Shown here: positions 26,044 through 34,557 of the stretch, piece after piece
Position numbering within the stretch: the stretch's first letter is position 1
Layout: the number at the start of each line of letters is the position of its first letter
NCBI GenBank assembly: GCA_964621605.1
Contig: CAZUMJ010000012.1
Coordinates: 11,024-75,023 of the forward strand
Direction: 5' to 3'
DNA: 64,000 bases
Source: CAZUMJ01 sp964621605
GTDB lineage: Bacteria; Actinomycetota; Acidimicrobiia; Acidimicrobiales; Iamiaceae
Notes under the pieces: model-generated
Database searches by the model: none
Told to the model about the DNA's origin: nothing
What the model saw: the letters and a program-made list of their open reading frames with translations, nothing else
Program-made: the position numbers and the translations under genes

Positions 26044-26835
26044 ATGGGCATCACCCACTCTGTCGACGAACGTGGCATCGCCGAGGTCGTCATGGACAAC
26101 CCGCCGGTCAACGCCCTCACCGTGGCCGGTTGGTACGAGGTGGCGAGCACAATCACCGCGCTTGGCGCCGACCCCGCCGTGCGGGTCGTCGTGCTGCGCG
26201 CCGAGGGCCGAGGCTTCAACGCCGGCGTCGACATCAAGGAGATGCAGGCCACCGAAGGCTTCGATGCGCTCATCGGGGCGAACAAGGGCTGCTTCGCGGC
26301 GTTCGCGGCGATCTACGACTGTCCGGTCCCGGTGATCGCCGCGGTGAACGGGTTCTGCCTCGGGGGCGGCATCGGCCTCGTCGGCAACGCGGACGTGATC
26401 GTGGCGAGCGACGACGCCACGTTCGGCCTCCCCGAGGTCGACCGTGGTGCACTCGGTGCCGCGACGCACCTGAGCCGCCTCGTGCCCCAGCACAAGATGC
26501 GGGCGATGGTGTACACCTCCGCCACCGCGACCGCGGCTGAGCTGCACCACTTCGGATCGGTGCACCAGGTGGTGCCCCGTGCAGAGCTGCGCGACGCGGC
26601 GTTCGCCATAGCGGAGCAGATCGCGGCGAAGAGCCCGGTCGTGATCCGCGCGGCGAAGGAGTCGCTGAACGGCATCGACCTGTGGGACGTGAAGCGCAGT
26701 TACCGCTTCGAGCAGGGCTTCACGTTCGAGCTGAACCTGTCCGGCGTCGCCGACGAGGCTCGCGAGGCGTTCGTGAAGACAGGCGAGGTCGCCGACTTCT
26801 CTGCTTCTTCCAGCGCCAATGAAAAGGATGCGTGA
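26044..26835 (+). CDS. echA20: crotonase-family ring hydrolase EchA20
   Basis: 263 residues. VMDNPPVNALT opens the fold, VVLRAEGRGFNAGVDIKEM forms the first oxyanion loop, and VNGFCLGGGIGLVGNADVIVAS the second. In place of the hydratase Glu pair it has GLPEVDRGALGAATHLSRL. EchA20 hydrolyses the five-membered ring of the bicyclic HIEC-CoA intermediate of steroid catabolism, giving COCHEA-CoA. The strongest evidence is order: it is followed by IpdA and IpdB with 1-base spacing or overlap, as in mycobacteria and rhodococci. Confidence 0.85.
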   Translation: MGITHSVDERGIAEVVMDNPPVNALTVAGWYEVASTITALGADPAVRVVVLRAEGRGFNAGVDIKEMQATEGFDALIGANKGCFAAFAAIYDCPVPVIAAVNGFCLGGGIGLVGNADVIVASDDATFGLPEVDRGALGAATHLSRLVPQHKMRAMVYTSATATAAELHHFGSVHQVVPRAELRDAAFAIAEQIAAKSPVVIRAAKESLNGIDLWDVKRSYRFEQGFTFELNLSGVADEAREAFVKTGEVADFSASSSANEKDA

Positions 26836-26836
26836 C

Positions 26837-27694
26837 ATGGCCGACAAGCGCATGACCGAACAGGACGTGGTCGACCGGCTCGAGTCCGGCATGACGATCG
26901 GCATCGGTGGCTGGGGGTCGCGCCGCAAGCCGATGTCGATCGTGCGGGCGATCGCCCGGTCCGGCCTGCGGGACCTGACGCTGGTCAGCTACGGCGGCCC
27001 GGACGTGGGCATGTTGTGCGCGGCGGGCAACGCCTCGAAGCTGATCTTCGCGTTCGTGTCGCTCGACTCGATCCCGCTGGAACCGCACTTCCGCAAGGCC
27101 CGTCAATCCGGCGCCCTCGCGTGCGAGGAGTACGACGAGGGCATGTTCCTGCTCGGCCTGCAAGCGGCGGCGTGGAAGGTGCCGTTCCTGCCGACCCGGG
27201 TCGGGTTGGGAAGCGACATCCAACGCCTCGACCCCGACCTGCGCACCGTCACGTCGCCGTACGCCGACGGCGAGGAGCTCATCGCCATGCCGGCGCTGAC
27301 CCTCGACGCCGCGATCGTCCACTACAACCGGGCCGACGAGCGGGGCAACGCCGCCTACCTCGGCCCAGACCCTTACTTCGACGACCTCATGCTGGAGGCG
27401 GCACCGACCGGGCGTCGCTTCGTGTCGGCCGAGCAGATCGTGCCCACCGCCGAGCTGGCGGCCGAAGGCTGCGTGCACAGCCTGAAGGTGAACCGCCTGA
27501 TGGTCGACGGCGTCGTCCACGCCCCCAACGGCGCCCACCCGACGTCGTGTGCACCCGACTACGAGCGCGACGAGGACTTCCAGACGCTCTACGCGTCGTC
27601 GGCCCGCTCCGACGAGGCATGGGACGAGTTCCGCCGGGACTGGATCGACCTTCCCGATGAGCAGACCTACCAGCAGAAGGTGGCAGCCCGATGA
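26837..27694 (+). CDS. ipdA: COCHEA-CoA hydrolase subunit IpdA
   Basis: 285 residues of the class I CoA-transferase alpha fold: MTIGIGGWGSRRKPMSIVRAI, LVSYGGPDVGML, CEEYDEGMFLLGLQAAAW. IpdAB do not transfer CoA but hydrolyse the remaining six-membered ring of COCHEA-CoA. The Glu pair at 97-98 (ACEEYDEG) sits where the alpha-subunit catalytic Glu is expected, as I recall the structure. Start ATG 26837 is one base after the EchA20 stop; an ATG six codons earlier is unlikely. The end overlaps ipdB by 4 bases. Confidence 0.88.
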   Translation: MADKRMTEQDVVDRLESGMTIGIGGWGSRRKPMSIVRAIARSGLRDLTLVSYGGPDVGMLCAAGNASKLIFAFVSLDSIPLEPHFRKARQSGALACEEYDEGMFLLGLQAAAWKVPFLPTRVGLGSDIQRLDPDLRTVTSPYADGEELIAMPALTLDAAIVHYNRADERGNAAYLGPDPYFDDLMLEAAPTGRRFVSAEQIVPTAELAAEGCVHSLKVNRLMVDGVVHAPNGAHPTSCAPDYERDEDFQTLYASSARSDEAWDEFRRDWIDLPDEQTYQQKVAAR

Positions 27695-28467
27695 GCCCCA
27701 GCATCGAGACGTTCACCCGCGCGGACGTGTGCGCGGTGGCCGTGGCCGAGGTGTTCCGCGGCGACGGTGAGATCCTCTGCAACCCGATCGGCACCATCCC
27801 GATGATCGGTGGGCGCCTCGCCCGTGCCACGTTCGAACCGGACCTGATGATGACCGACGGCGAAGCCGCGCTGATCGCCAACGACGAGGCGTTCGAGTGG
27901 CCCGACGGCAAGGTCGTCGAGACGTGGAACCCGTATCGCCGCATGTTCGACGTGGTGTGGCAGGGGCGTCGGCACGTGATGATGAGCCCGACGCAGATCG
28001 ACCGCTACGCCAACATGAACTTCGCGGCGATCGGCGCCGATCCGCACCGGCCGAAGGTGCAACTCCTCGGCATGCGCGGGGCGCCGGGCAACACGATCTC
28101 GCACCCGACGAGCTACTGGGTGCCGAACCATTCGGCGAAGACGTTCGTGGAGCAGGTCGACGTGGTGTGCGGTGTCGGGTACGACCGTGCGGCCGCGCTG
28201 CCCGAGGCGTCGCGCCGCTTCCACGAGATCCGCCGGGTCGTGACCAACCTGTGTGTGATCGACTTCGAGACCGACGACCACCGTATGCGGCTGCGTTCGG
28301 TCCATCCTGGCGTGACGGTCGGCGAGGTCGTGGAGGCGACGGGCTTCGAGCTGGTGATCCCCGACGAGGTGCCGGTGAGCCGCCTGCCCACCGACCGTGA
28401 GCTCGAACTGCTCTACGAGGTCATCGACCCCGCCGGGCAGCGCGAGCGCGAGGTGCCCAACGCCTGA
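27691..28467 (+). CDS. ipdB: COCHEA-CoA hydrolase subunit IpdB
   Basis: 258 residues of the CoA-transferase beta fold: FRGDGEILCNPIGTIPMIGGRLARATFEPDLMMTDGEA, MSPTQIDRYANMNFAAIG, RGAPGNTISHPTSYWVPNHS. The start ATG overlaps the ipdA stop (ATGA), which suggests coupled translation of the two subunits. Together with EchA20 it completes hydrolytic opening of both last steroid rings. Confidence 0.88.
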   Translation: MSPSIETFTRADVCAVAVAEVFRGDGEILCNPIGTIPMIGGRLARATFEPDLMMTDGEAALIANDEAFEWPDGKVVETWNPYRRMFDVVWQGRRHVMMSPTQIDRYANMNFAAIGADPHRPKVQLLGMRGAPGNTISHPTSYWVPNHSAKTFVEQVDVVCGVGYDRAAALPEASRRFHEIRRVVTNLCVIDFETDDHRMRLRSVHPGVTVGEVVEATGFELVIPDEVPVSRLPTDRELELLYEVIDPAGQREREVPNA

Positions 28468-28555
28468 CGAGATAGGCCGGCGCAGAGCCGCGACCACACG
28501 ATCGCTCGCCGAGCCGTCCCGGGCCTGTGGTCGTAGATTCGGGCCGAGCCGACGT

Positions 28556-28666
28556 CAGGAGCTGATCATCCGCTCGTGCGAACCTGGCGAGGACTGGTGG
28601 TGGTGCTACGTCGACGAGCTCGGCTTCGAGGTGCCAGACGCCCCTCCGTCACCATCGCATCCCTGA
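28556..28666 (+). pseudogene. C-terminal remnant of a UBP-type zinc-finger protein
   Basis: About 36 codons read QELIIRSCEPGEDWWWCYVDEL. Small actinobacterial UBP-type zinc-finger proteins end in HP-xRSxEPGExWxWCYVDe, so this is the tail of such a gene without its Cys/His-rich body. It overlaps the upstream part of the next reading frame and has no start of its own. Confidence 0.5.
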
Positions 28667-28698
28667 ACGGGTGCTCGGTCACGGGGACCCAGCGGTCG

Positions 28699-29406
28699 GT
28701 GGGCGGGCTCGTGCGAGGTGGCCGCGCGGCGGTGTTGGCTGCCGCGCTGGTGGTGTGCATCGGTGGGTGCGGAAGCTCGGTGGGCTCGTCGCCGCCGCTC
28801 GGGGGCGAGTCGGACTTGGAGATGTTCCCGTTCGAGAGTCTGTCGGATTGGCGGAACTACGCGGACGCCGTCGTCGAGGTGGAGGTGGCGCAGTCCACAA
28901 GGCTCTCGCAGGCCGCTCCCGACGAGGATGCACCTGACTACATCCTTCAGCGCGTCAAGGTCGTGGTCACCGATGTCCTGTGGTCGCGATCGCCGGAGCT
29001 GCCATCCGAGATGAGCCTGGACGTTCCGGGATGGTTCAGGTCGAGCAGCGGGGCCATCTCGGCCGACGCGGGGAGCGAGTTCTGGGGGGAGGGCAGCACG
29101 GTCGTACTTGCGGTGGTGAGGAACCAGCGTGGCTACGCGGGTTACAGCACCGGTTCCGTCTTCCGGCTGGATGGCGGCACGATCCACACGACCACGAGGT
29201 CACCTGCGGCAAAGGCGCTGGATGGCTTGACGGTCGATCAGCTCGCGGCGCGCGTGCGGGCGACCGTGCCCGACCCGGTCTCGGAGCGCTACAGCGACCG
29301 CCCGGCCCTGGAGCGGCTCGCCCGGGTGAAGCGGGCGCAAGCCGGCCTCGACCCGGACGGTCCCCTCACCCCGGTTGCGTCCGCGGCCGGCGACGGCAGT
29401 TCGTAG
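28699..29406 (+). CDS. putative lipoprotein, function unknown
   Basis: About 235 residues. A hydrophobic N-terminus RAAVLAAALVVCIGGC ends in a lipobox-like IGGC, so lipid anchoring is likely. The mature part (DWRNYADAVVEVEVAQST..., VVTDVLWSRSPELPSE..., GSTVVLAVVRN) looks like a beta-rich domain; I know no function. Starts GTG 28699 or 28711 both give a good signal peptide; a longer frame from ATG 28576 would put a basic non-signal segment first. Confidence 0.55.
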   Translation: MGGLVRGGRAAVLAAALVVCIGGCGSSVGSSPPLGGESDLEMFPFESLSDWRNYADAVVEVEVAQSTRLSQAAPDEDAPDYILQRVKVVVTDVLWSRSPELPSEMSLDVPGWFRSSSGAISADAGSEFWGEGSTVVLAVVRNQRGYAGYSTGSVFRLDGGTIHTTTRSPAAKALDGLTVDQLAARVRATVPDPVSERYSDRPALERLARVKRAQAGLDPDGPLTPVASAAGDGSS

Positions 29407-29464
29407 CGAGCGCGCACCCCGCGGTCGCACGTCGTCGACCTGTTCCGTGCGCGAGGGTGGCTCC

Positions 29465-30079
29465 ATGAGCAACGACCCGTTCGACGAGAAGGCCGCCACC
29501 TGGGACGACGACCCGGCCAAGGTGGCCCGCGCCCGAGAGGTGGCGCAGCGGATCGTGGCCGCGGTGCCGTTGACGGCCTCGACCCGCCTGCTCGACTACG
29601 GCGCCGGCACCGGGTTGCTCGCGCAGGCGTTGCGCCCGTTCGTGGGCCCGATCACCCTCGCCGACACCTCCGCGGGGATGCGCGGCGTGATCGACCAGAA
29701 GGTCGCCGACGGGCTGTTGGGCGACGCCCGTGCGTGGGATCTGGACCTAGCCGCCGGCGAGCCGCCCGACGAGCGGTTCGACCTCGTCACCGCGCTGCTC
29801 GTCCTGCACCACGTCACGGACCTCGACCGCGTCCTCCGGGGCTTCCACACCTTGCTCGCTCCCGGCGGCTGCCTGTGCATCGCCGACCTCGACCGTGAGG
29901 ACGGCTCGTTCCACGGCGAGGGGTTCGCCGGCCACCACGGGTTCGAGCGCGCGGTGCTCGTCGAGCGGCTCGTCGAGGCAGGGTTCGCGAGCGTGGCGAT
30001 GCACGACGGCGGTGAGTTGGTCCGCGACGGCGTGCCGTACTCGATGTTCCTGGCGGTCGCCCGCGGCCTCCCGTTCTGA
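29465..30079 (+). CDS. class I SAM-dependent methyltransferase
   Basis: 204 residues. LLDYGAGTGLLAQAL is motif I, ITLADTSAGM holds the acidic motif II residue, and FDLVTALLVLHHVTDLDRVLRGFHTLLAPGGCLCIADL covers motifs III-IV. This resembles UbiE/Methyltransf_11-type enzymes acting on small molecules. Start ATG 29465 lies 7 bases after GAGGGTGG. No pathway link is visible. Confidence 0.87.
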   Translation: MSNDPFDEKAATWDDDPAKVARAREVAQRIVAAVPLTASTRLLDYGAGTGLLAQALRPFVGPITLADTSAGMRGVIDQKVADGLLGDARAWDLDLAAGEPPDERFDLVTALLVLHHVTDLDRVLRGFHTLLAPGGCLCIADLDREDGSFHGEGFAGHHGFERAVLVERLVEAGFASVAMHDGGELVRDGVPYSMFLAVARGLPF

Positions 30080-30151
30080 GGCATTCCCCACGCGCCCGAG
30101 AACCCAACCCGTCACAGCCTGAAGTGGCACCGCCCGCGCTGCGCCCGCGGG

Positions 30152-30213
30152 GAGTCGGGCCCGCCGAGCGTCGGGCCCGCGGAGCGTCGGGCACGCCGAG
30201 CGTCGGGCGCACC
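30152..30213. repeat. 16-bp tandem repeat, about 4 copies
   Basis: Units GAGCGTCGGGCCCGCG at 30166, 30182 and 30198, and a 14-base variant at 30152, in the spacer between the convergent methyltransferase and dienelactone hydrolase genes. Low-level base changes separate the copies. Confidence 0.85.
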
Positions 30214-30228
30214 GGGGGCGGAACGGGG

Positions 30229-30948
30229 CTACAGCCGCCGCCGGAGCAGTGAGTGCACCCGCTCCCAGTGGCGTTCCGACGCGGCGCGGTCGTAGCGGGG
30301 CCCGGCGGGGGCGAACCCGTGCTGGGCACCGGTGACGAGGTCGAGGGTGTAGGGCACGTCGGCGTCGTCGAGCGCGCCGCACAGCACCGGCACCGTGTCG
30401 GGCGGCGCGGTGGGGTCGTCCTCCACCCACGCCAGGTGCACCTCGGCACGGACGGTGTCGAGGCCGAGGTGCGGCGAGTCCGGCGTGTCGCGCACCAGCC
30501 AGGCGCCGTGGATGGATGCCACCGCCGCGATCCGTTCCGGGATCGAACGAGCGACCGACAGGGCCAGCCCGCCGCTCATGCAGAACCCCACCACCCCGGT
30601 GGCGCCACCCCGGGCAGCCGGGTCGGCGTCGGCCGCGGCGAGGAGCGCGCGAGCGTCCCCCACGATGTTCGTGGGCGTGACCTGGCTCATCAGGTCCTTG
30701 CGGCGATGCGCGTCCTCGTCGCTGGTGCCGAGCTCCGCGAAGGGGCCTCCCCGGTAGTACAGGTTGGGCAGCATCACGTAGTAGCCCGCCGTTGCGAGCC
30801 GCGACGCCATCTCGCGCAGGGCAGGCCGGACGCCGGGCGCGTCCATCAGGTACAGGACCACGGGGTAGGGGCCGTCGTCCTCGGGGTGGAACACGAACGT
30901 GGTCATGGCGCCCTCGGGCGTCGCGACATCGAGGGTCTTCTCAATCAT
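30229..30948 (-). CDS. dienelactone hydrolase-family protein
   Basis: 239 residues of the alpha/beta-hydrolase DLH family: PYPVVLYLMDAPGVRPALREMASRLATAGYYVMLPNLYYR, VVGFCMSGGLAL (nucleophile Cys), and AQHGFAPAGP (catalytic His). Family members open lactones or cleave esters. Start ATG 30948. Its promoter side faces the IpdC operon (31059) across 110 bases, so operator site 4 could also touch it. Confidence 0.85.
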   Translation of the reverse strand: MIEKTLDVATPEGAMTTFVFHPEDDGPYPVVLYLMDAPGVRPALREMASRLATAGYYVMLPNLYYRGGPFAELGTSDEDAHRRKDLMSQVTPTNIVGDARALLAAADADPAARGGATGVVGFCMSGGLALSVARSIPERIAAVASIHGAWLVRDTPDSPHLGLDTVRAEVHLAWVEDDPTAPPDTVPVLCGALDDADVPYTLDLVTGAQHGFAPAGPRYDRAASERHWERVHSLLRRRL

Positions 30949-31058
30949 CGGGGCCAGTCTCGCGGCTCGCAGGCGTGCGCACGCGGTCGCTGTGCGGCGA
31001 GATCGGTCGTGCACGACGGCTCGTCGTCTGAGGGGGCGAGCCTCTATCCTTCCCGACG

Positions 31059-32159
31059 ATGTCTGACGCTCCATCAGATTCCAGTTCCGACAAGCCTCTC
31101 CACCCTGCACTGCGCACCCGGGTGTGCGACCTGCTGGGGGTGCGGCTGCCCATCGTCCAGACCGGCATGGGCTGGGTGTCGGGTGCGCACCTGACCGCAG
31201 CCACGAGCGCCGCGGGCGGGTTCGGCATCCTCGCCGCGGTCACGATGACCTTCGAGCAGATGCGCGAGGCGATCCGCTCGGTGAAGGCCGCCACCGACGC
31301 CCCCTTCGGCGTGAACTTCCGCCCCGACCAACCCGACCTGGCGGAGCGCATCGCGTACGTGACCGCCGAGGGCGTGCGCCTCGTGAGCTTCGCGGGCGCC
31401 CCGTCGAAGGACACGATCGCCCGCCTCCACGACGCCGGCGTGCTCGCCATGCCAACGGTCGGTGCCCGTCGCCACGCCGAGAAGATGGCCGGCTTCGGGG
31501 TCGACCTGGTGATCGCACAGGGCGGCGAGGGTGGCGGCCACACCGGACCGGTCCCTACGTCGCTGCTGCTCCCGCAGGTCGTCGATGCGGTGGGTGACAC
31601 GATCCCGGTGCTCGGCGCCGGGGGCTTCCACTCGGGTGCCGGGCTGGTCGCGGCACGGGCGTGGGGTGCCGACGGCATCGCGATGGGCACCCGCTTCCTG
31701 CTCACCCAGGAGAGCCGGGTCCCGGAGGCGATCAAGGCGCAGTACCTCGCCGCGTCGGTCACCGACACGGTCGTGACGACCGCGCTCGACGGGGCACCGC
31801 AGCGGGTGATCCGCACCGAGACGGTCGACGCGATCGAGAAGGCCAGCCCGCTCACCCGCCTGCCCAAGGCACTGCGCGCCGCGCTCGAGTTCCGCAAGGT
31901 GACCGGCACGCCGCTGAAGGAGCTCGTCGCCGAAGGCCTCGCCATGCGCAAGCACCAGCAGCTCACGTGGAGCCAGCTCGCCATGGCCGCGAACGCACCG
32001 ATGCTCATCAAGGCTGCCCTGGTCGACGGCAGCGCCGAGGTCGGCGTGTTGCCGACCGGCCAGAACGTCGGTGTGATCGACGAGCTGCCGACCGTCGCCG
32101 AGCTCCTCGCCCGCATCGAGGACGAGGCGGTCGCGGCGCTGACCCGCCTGGGGGCCTGA
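31059..32159 (+). CDS. ipdC: IpdC-like flavin-dependent oxidoreductase (NMO family)
   Basis: 366 residues of the nitronate-monooxygenase / 2-nitropropane dioxygenase barrel: LLGVRLPIVQTGMGWVSGAHL, FGVNFRPDQPDL, VIAQGGEGGGHTG, VLGAGGFHSGAGLVAARAWGADGIAMGTRFL. In steroid degraders this family member, IpdC, acts after IpdF to introduce the ring double bond needed by EchA20. It leads an operon with two acyl-CoA dehydrogenases and shares the operator of echA20-ipdAB, which supports the assignment. The operator overlaps the first codons; TATCCT 8 bases before the ATG suggests a leaderless message. Confidence 0.8.
   Translation: MSDAPSDSSSDKPLHPALRTRVCDLLGVRLPIVQTGMGWVSGAHLTAATSAAGGFGILAAVTMTFEQMREAIRSVKAATDAPFGVNFRPDQPDLAERIAYVTAEGVRLVSFAGAPSKDTIARLHDAGVLAMPTVGARRHAEKMAGFGVDLVIAQGGEGGGHTGPVPTSLLLPQVVDAVGDTIPVLGAGGFHSGAGLVAARAWGADGIAMGTRFLLTQESRVPEAIKAQYLAASVTDTVVTTALDGAPQRVIRTETVDAIEKASPLTRLPKALRAALEFRKVTGTPLKELVAEGLAMRKHQQLTWSQLAMAANAPMLIKAALVDGSAEVGVLPTGQNVGVIDELPTVAELLARIEDEAVAALTRLGA
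31062..31078. promoter_or_regulatory. 17-bp operator, site 4 (TCTGACGCTCCATCAGA)
   Basis: Lies on codons 2-7 of the ipdC-like gene. The same half sites as the other promoter sites; this is the only site that falls inside a coding region. Confidence 0.7.
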
Positions 32160-33334
32160 TGGACCTCACCTGGACGCCCGACGAGGACGCCTTCCGCGCC
32201 GAGGCGCGGGCGTGGCTCACCGAGAACCTGGCGGTGTGGAAGGCCGCGCACGGTGGCGAGGTGCCATCGGGAGACACCCGTGAAGGTTTCGCGCTGCACC
32301 TGGAGTGGGAGCGGCTCCTGTTCGACGCCCGCTGGGCGGTGGTGTCGTGGCCGGCCGCCTACGGCGGGCGTGACGCGTCACTGTGGGAGTGGCTGCTGTT
32401 CGAGGAGGAGTACTACCGGGCGGGGTGCCCGCCGCGGGTCACCCAGAACGGCATCTTCTTGTTGGCGCCGTCGTTGTTCGAGTTCGCCAACGACGCCCAG
32501 CGCGACCACATCCTGCCCCGCATGGCATCCGGCGAGGACCGGTGGTGCCAGGGGTGGTCGGAGCCCAACGCCGGGAGCGACCTGGCGAGCCTCACCAGCA
32601 AGGCGACCCGCGTGGACGGCGGGTGGGTGCTCGACGGGCAGAAGACCTGGACGACCCGCGGCGCGTTCAGCACGCATCTGTTCGGCCTGTTCCGCACCGA
32701 CCCCACCGCGGAGCGTCACCGCGGCCTCACCTACCTACTGGTCCCGCTCGACACGCCGGGGGTGACCGTGCGGGGCTTCGGGCGCCTCGACGGCGACGAG
32801 GGGTTCGCCGAGGTGTTCTTCGACGGTGCCTTCCTCGCCGACGACGCGTTGCCCGGCGGTGTGGTGCTCGGCGAGGTCGGCCAGGGCTGGGGCGTGGCGA
32901 TGTCGACGACGTCGTCGGAACGGGGTCTCACGCTGCGTTCGCCGGGTCGGTTCCTCGCCACCGCACAGCGCCTCATCGAGGCGTGGCAGGCGCTTTCCTC
33001 CGACGAGCGCGCCGCGCGGGGCGACCTGCGTCGAGCTGTGATCGACGCGTGGATGGCGGCGGAGGCGTACCAGCTCCAGACGCTGCAGACCGTCACTGCA
33101 ACGGTGGCGGGCCGTCCCGTCGGGGCGGAGTCCAGCCTCGTGAAGCTGTGGTGGTCGGAGCTCGACGTGGCGTTGCACGAGACGGCCCTCGACCTGCTCG
33201 GCCCCGAGGCGCTCGTCGACGGGCCGTGGAGCAAGGGGTACCAGTTCTCGCTGTCGGGTCCGATCTATGCGGGCACGAACGAGGTGCAACGCAACGTGGT
33301 GGCCGAGCGGGTGCTCGGGCTGCCGAGGAAGTAG
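32159..33334 (+). CDS. acyl-CoA dehydrogenase (FadE31/32-like)
   Basis: 391 residues with complete acyl-CoA dehydrogenase domains: CQGWSEPNAGSDLASLTSKA, VLDGQKTWTTRGAFS, and a C-terminus GPIYAGTNEVQRNVVAERVLGLPRK. The ATG overlaps the ipdC stop by one base (TGATG). With the next gene it probably forms a two-subunit enzyme, as FadE31/32/33 do when they desaturate the open-chain MOODA-CoA late in ring degradation. Which of those it equals cannot be settled here. Confidence 0.8.
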   Translation: MDLTWTPDEDAFRAEARAWLTENLAVWKAAHGGEVPSGDTREGFALHLEWERLLFDARWAVVSWPAAYGGRDASLWEWLLFEEEYYRAGCPPRVTQNGIFLLAPSLFEFANDAQRDHILPRMASGEDRWCQGWSEPNAGSDLASLTSKATRVDGGWVLDGQKTWTTRGAFSTHLFGLFRTDPTAERHRGLTYLLVPLDTPGVTVRGFGRLDGDEGFAEVFFDGAFLADDALPGGVVLGEVGQGWGVAMSTTSSERGLTLRSPGRFLATAQRLIEAWQALSSDERAARGDLRRAVIDAWMAAEAYQLQTLQTVTATVAGRPVGAESSLVKLWWSELDVALHETALDLLGPEALVDGPWSKGYQFSLSGPIYAGTNEVQRNVVAERVLGLPRK

Positions 33335-33340
33335 GTCGCC

Positions 33341-34450
33341 GTGCGCTTCGCCTTCACTGACGACCAGCTCGCCCTGCGCGATGCCGTGCGCGACCTGCTC
33401 GCCAAGGAGTGCCCACCTGACGTGGTGCGTGCGGCGTGGCCGGCACCCGACGCCGACGGCCAGGGGCCCGGTGCGGGCGCTCGCGCCGACGCCACGCGGG
33501 TGGCGGCGCTGTGGGGACACCTTGCGGAGATGGGTGTGCTCGGGGTCGCGGTGCCCGAAGAGGGTGGCGGTCTCGGGATGGACGCCCGCGACTGGGTGCT
33601 CGTGGCCGAAGAGGTCGGGTACGCCGCGGTGCCGCTTCCGTTCTCGGCGAACGCGTTGGTCGTTGCGCCGCTGCTGGCTGCACTGGGCGACCCGAGCGGT
33701 GACCTCGCCGCGCTCGTCGGCGGGGGAGCCGTGGTGGATGCCGAGCTGACCGGATCCGGGCTCCTGCCCGACGGGCCCTGGCACACCCACACGCTCGTCG
33801 GCGTGACCGGCGTGACCGGCGCGCTCGACGGGTCAGGTCTGCTCGACGGTGCGGGTGTTGGTGCCGCGGCGGGCCTTGTGCGTCTCGTGCCGATCGCCGA
33901 CCTTCGTGCCCGTGCGGACGACGAGCCCACGGTCGACGGGGCGCAGCGGTTGCGGCGAGTGGGGCATCGCGAGGTCGGTGGGGTCGAGCTCTTCGTCTCG
34001 GCGGACGAGCTGCACGCGGCATTCGACCGTGGCGCCCTCGCGACCGCGGCGGAGCTCGTCGGGCTGACCCGCCGCATGCTCGACCTGGCGGTCGCGTACG
34101 TGGTCGAGCGGCGTCAGTTCGGCGTGCCGATCGGCTCGTTCCAGGCAGTGAAGCACCACCTTGCGGACGCTCGTCTGCGCATCGAGTTCGCCGCACCGGC
34201 GGTGTACCGGGCCGCGTGGTCGGTGGCTACCGATGCGCCGAGCGCGGCGCGGGACGTCTCGATGGCGAAGGTGCTTGCCTCAGAGGCGGCACACGTCGTG
34301 GGGCGCAAGGCCCTCCAGGTGCACGGTGGCATCGGCTACACGGTCGAGTACGACCTGCACCTGTTCTTGAAGCGAGCCTGGGCGCTCCAGCAAACGTGGG
34401 GAACCGACGCCTTCCACCGTGACCGCGTCGGTCGCGCACTCGGCATCTGA
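33341..34450 (+). CDS. acyl-CoA dehydrogenase (FadE33-like partner)
   Basis: 369 residues. The N-domain has LRDAVRDLLAKECPP, the middle domain is short and divergent (WHTHTLVGVTGVTGALDGSG), and the C-domain holds DLAVAYVVERRQFGVPIGSFQAVKHHLAD and KALQVHGGIGYTVEYDLHLFLKRAWAL. This half type pairs with a YAGTNEVQRN-type subunit in alpha2beta2 steroid acyl-CoA dehydrogenases. Start GTG 33341 is 6 bases after the partner's stop. Confidence 0.8.
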   Translation: MRFAFTDDQLALRDAVRDLLAKECPPDVVRAAWPAPDADGQGPGAGARADATRVAALWGHLAEMGVLGVAVPEEGGGLGMDARDWVLVAEEVGYAAVPLPFSANALVVAPLLAALGDPSGDLAALVGGGAVVDAELTGSGLLPDGPWHTHTLVGVTGVTGALDGSGLLDGAGVGAAAGLVRLVPIADLRARADDEPTVDGAQRLRRVGHREVGGVELFVSADELHAAFDRGALATAAELVGLTRRMLDLAVAYVVERRQFGVPIGSFQAVKHHLADARLRIEFAAPAVYRAAWSVATDAPSAARDVSMAKVLASEAAHVVGRKALQVHGGIGYTVEYDLHLFLKRAWALQQTWGTDAFHRDRVGRALGI

Positions 34451-34467
34451 CCTCCCGGACGCGCCCC

Positions 34468-34500
34468 GGCCCCGACCTCGTCGACGACGAGACCGGGGCC
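34468..34500. terminator. strong hairpin after the FadE pair
   Basis: GGCCCCG-A-CCTCGTC pairs with GACGAGA-CCGGGGCC around a minimal loop, giving about 14 bp with one mismatch. It stands 18 bases after the stop of the preceding gene and before the convergent lipoprotein gene. No T run. Confidence 0.6.
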
Positions 34501-34557
34501 AGGATGCTTGCCTGGTGGCAGGGTTGGACGATCAGCCGATGGTGAGGCGTGACACCG

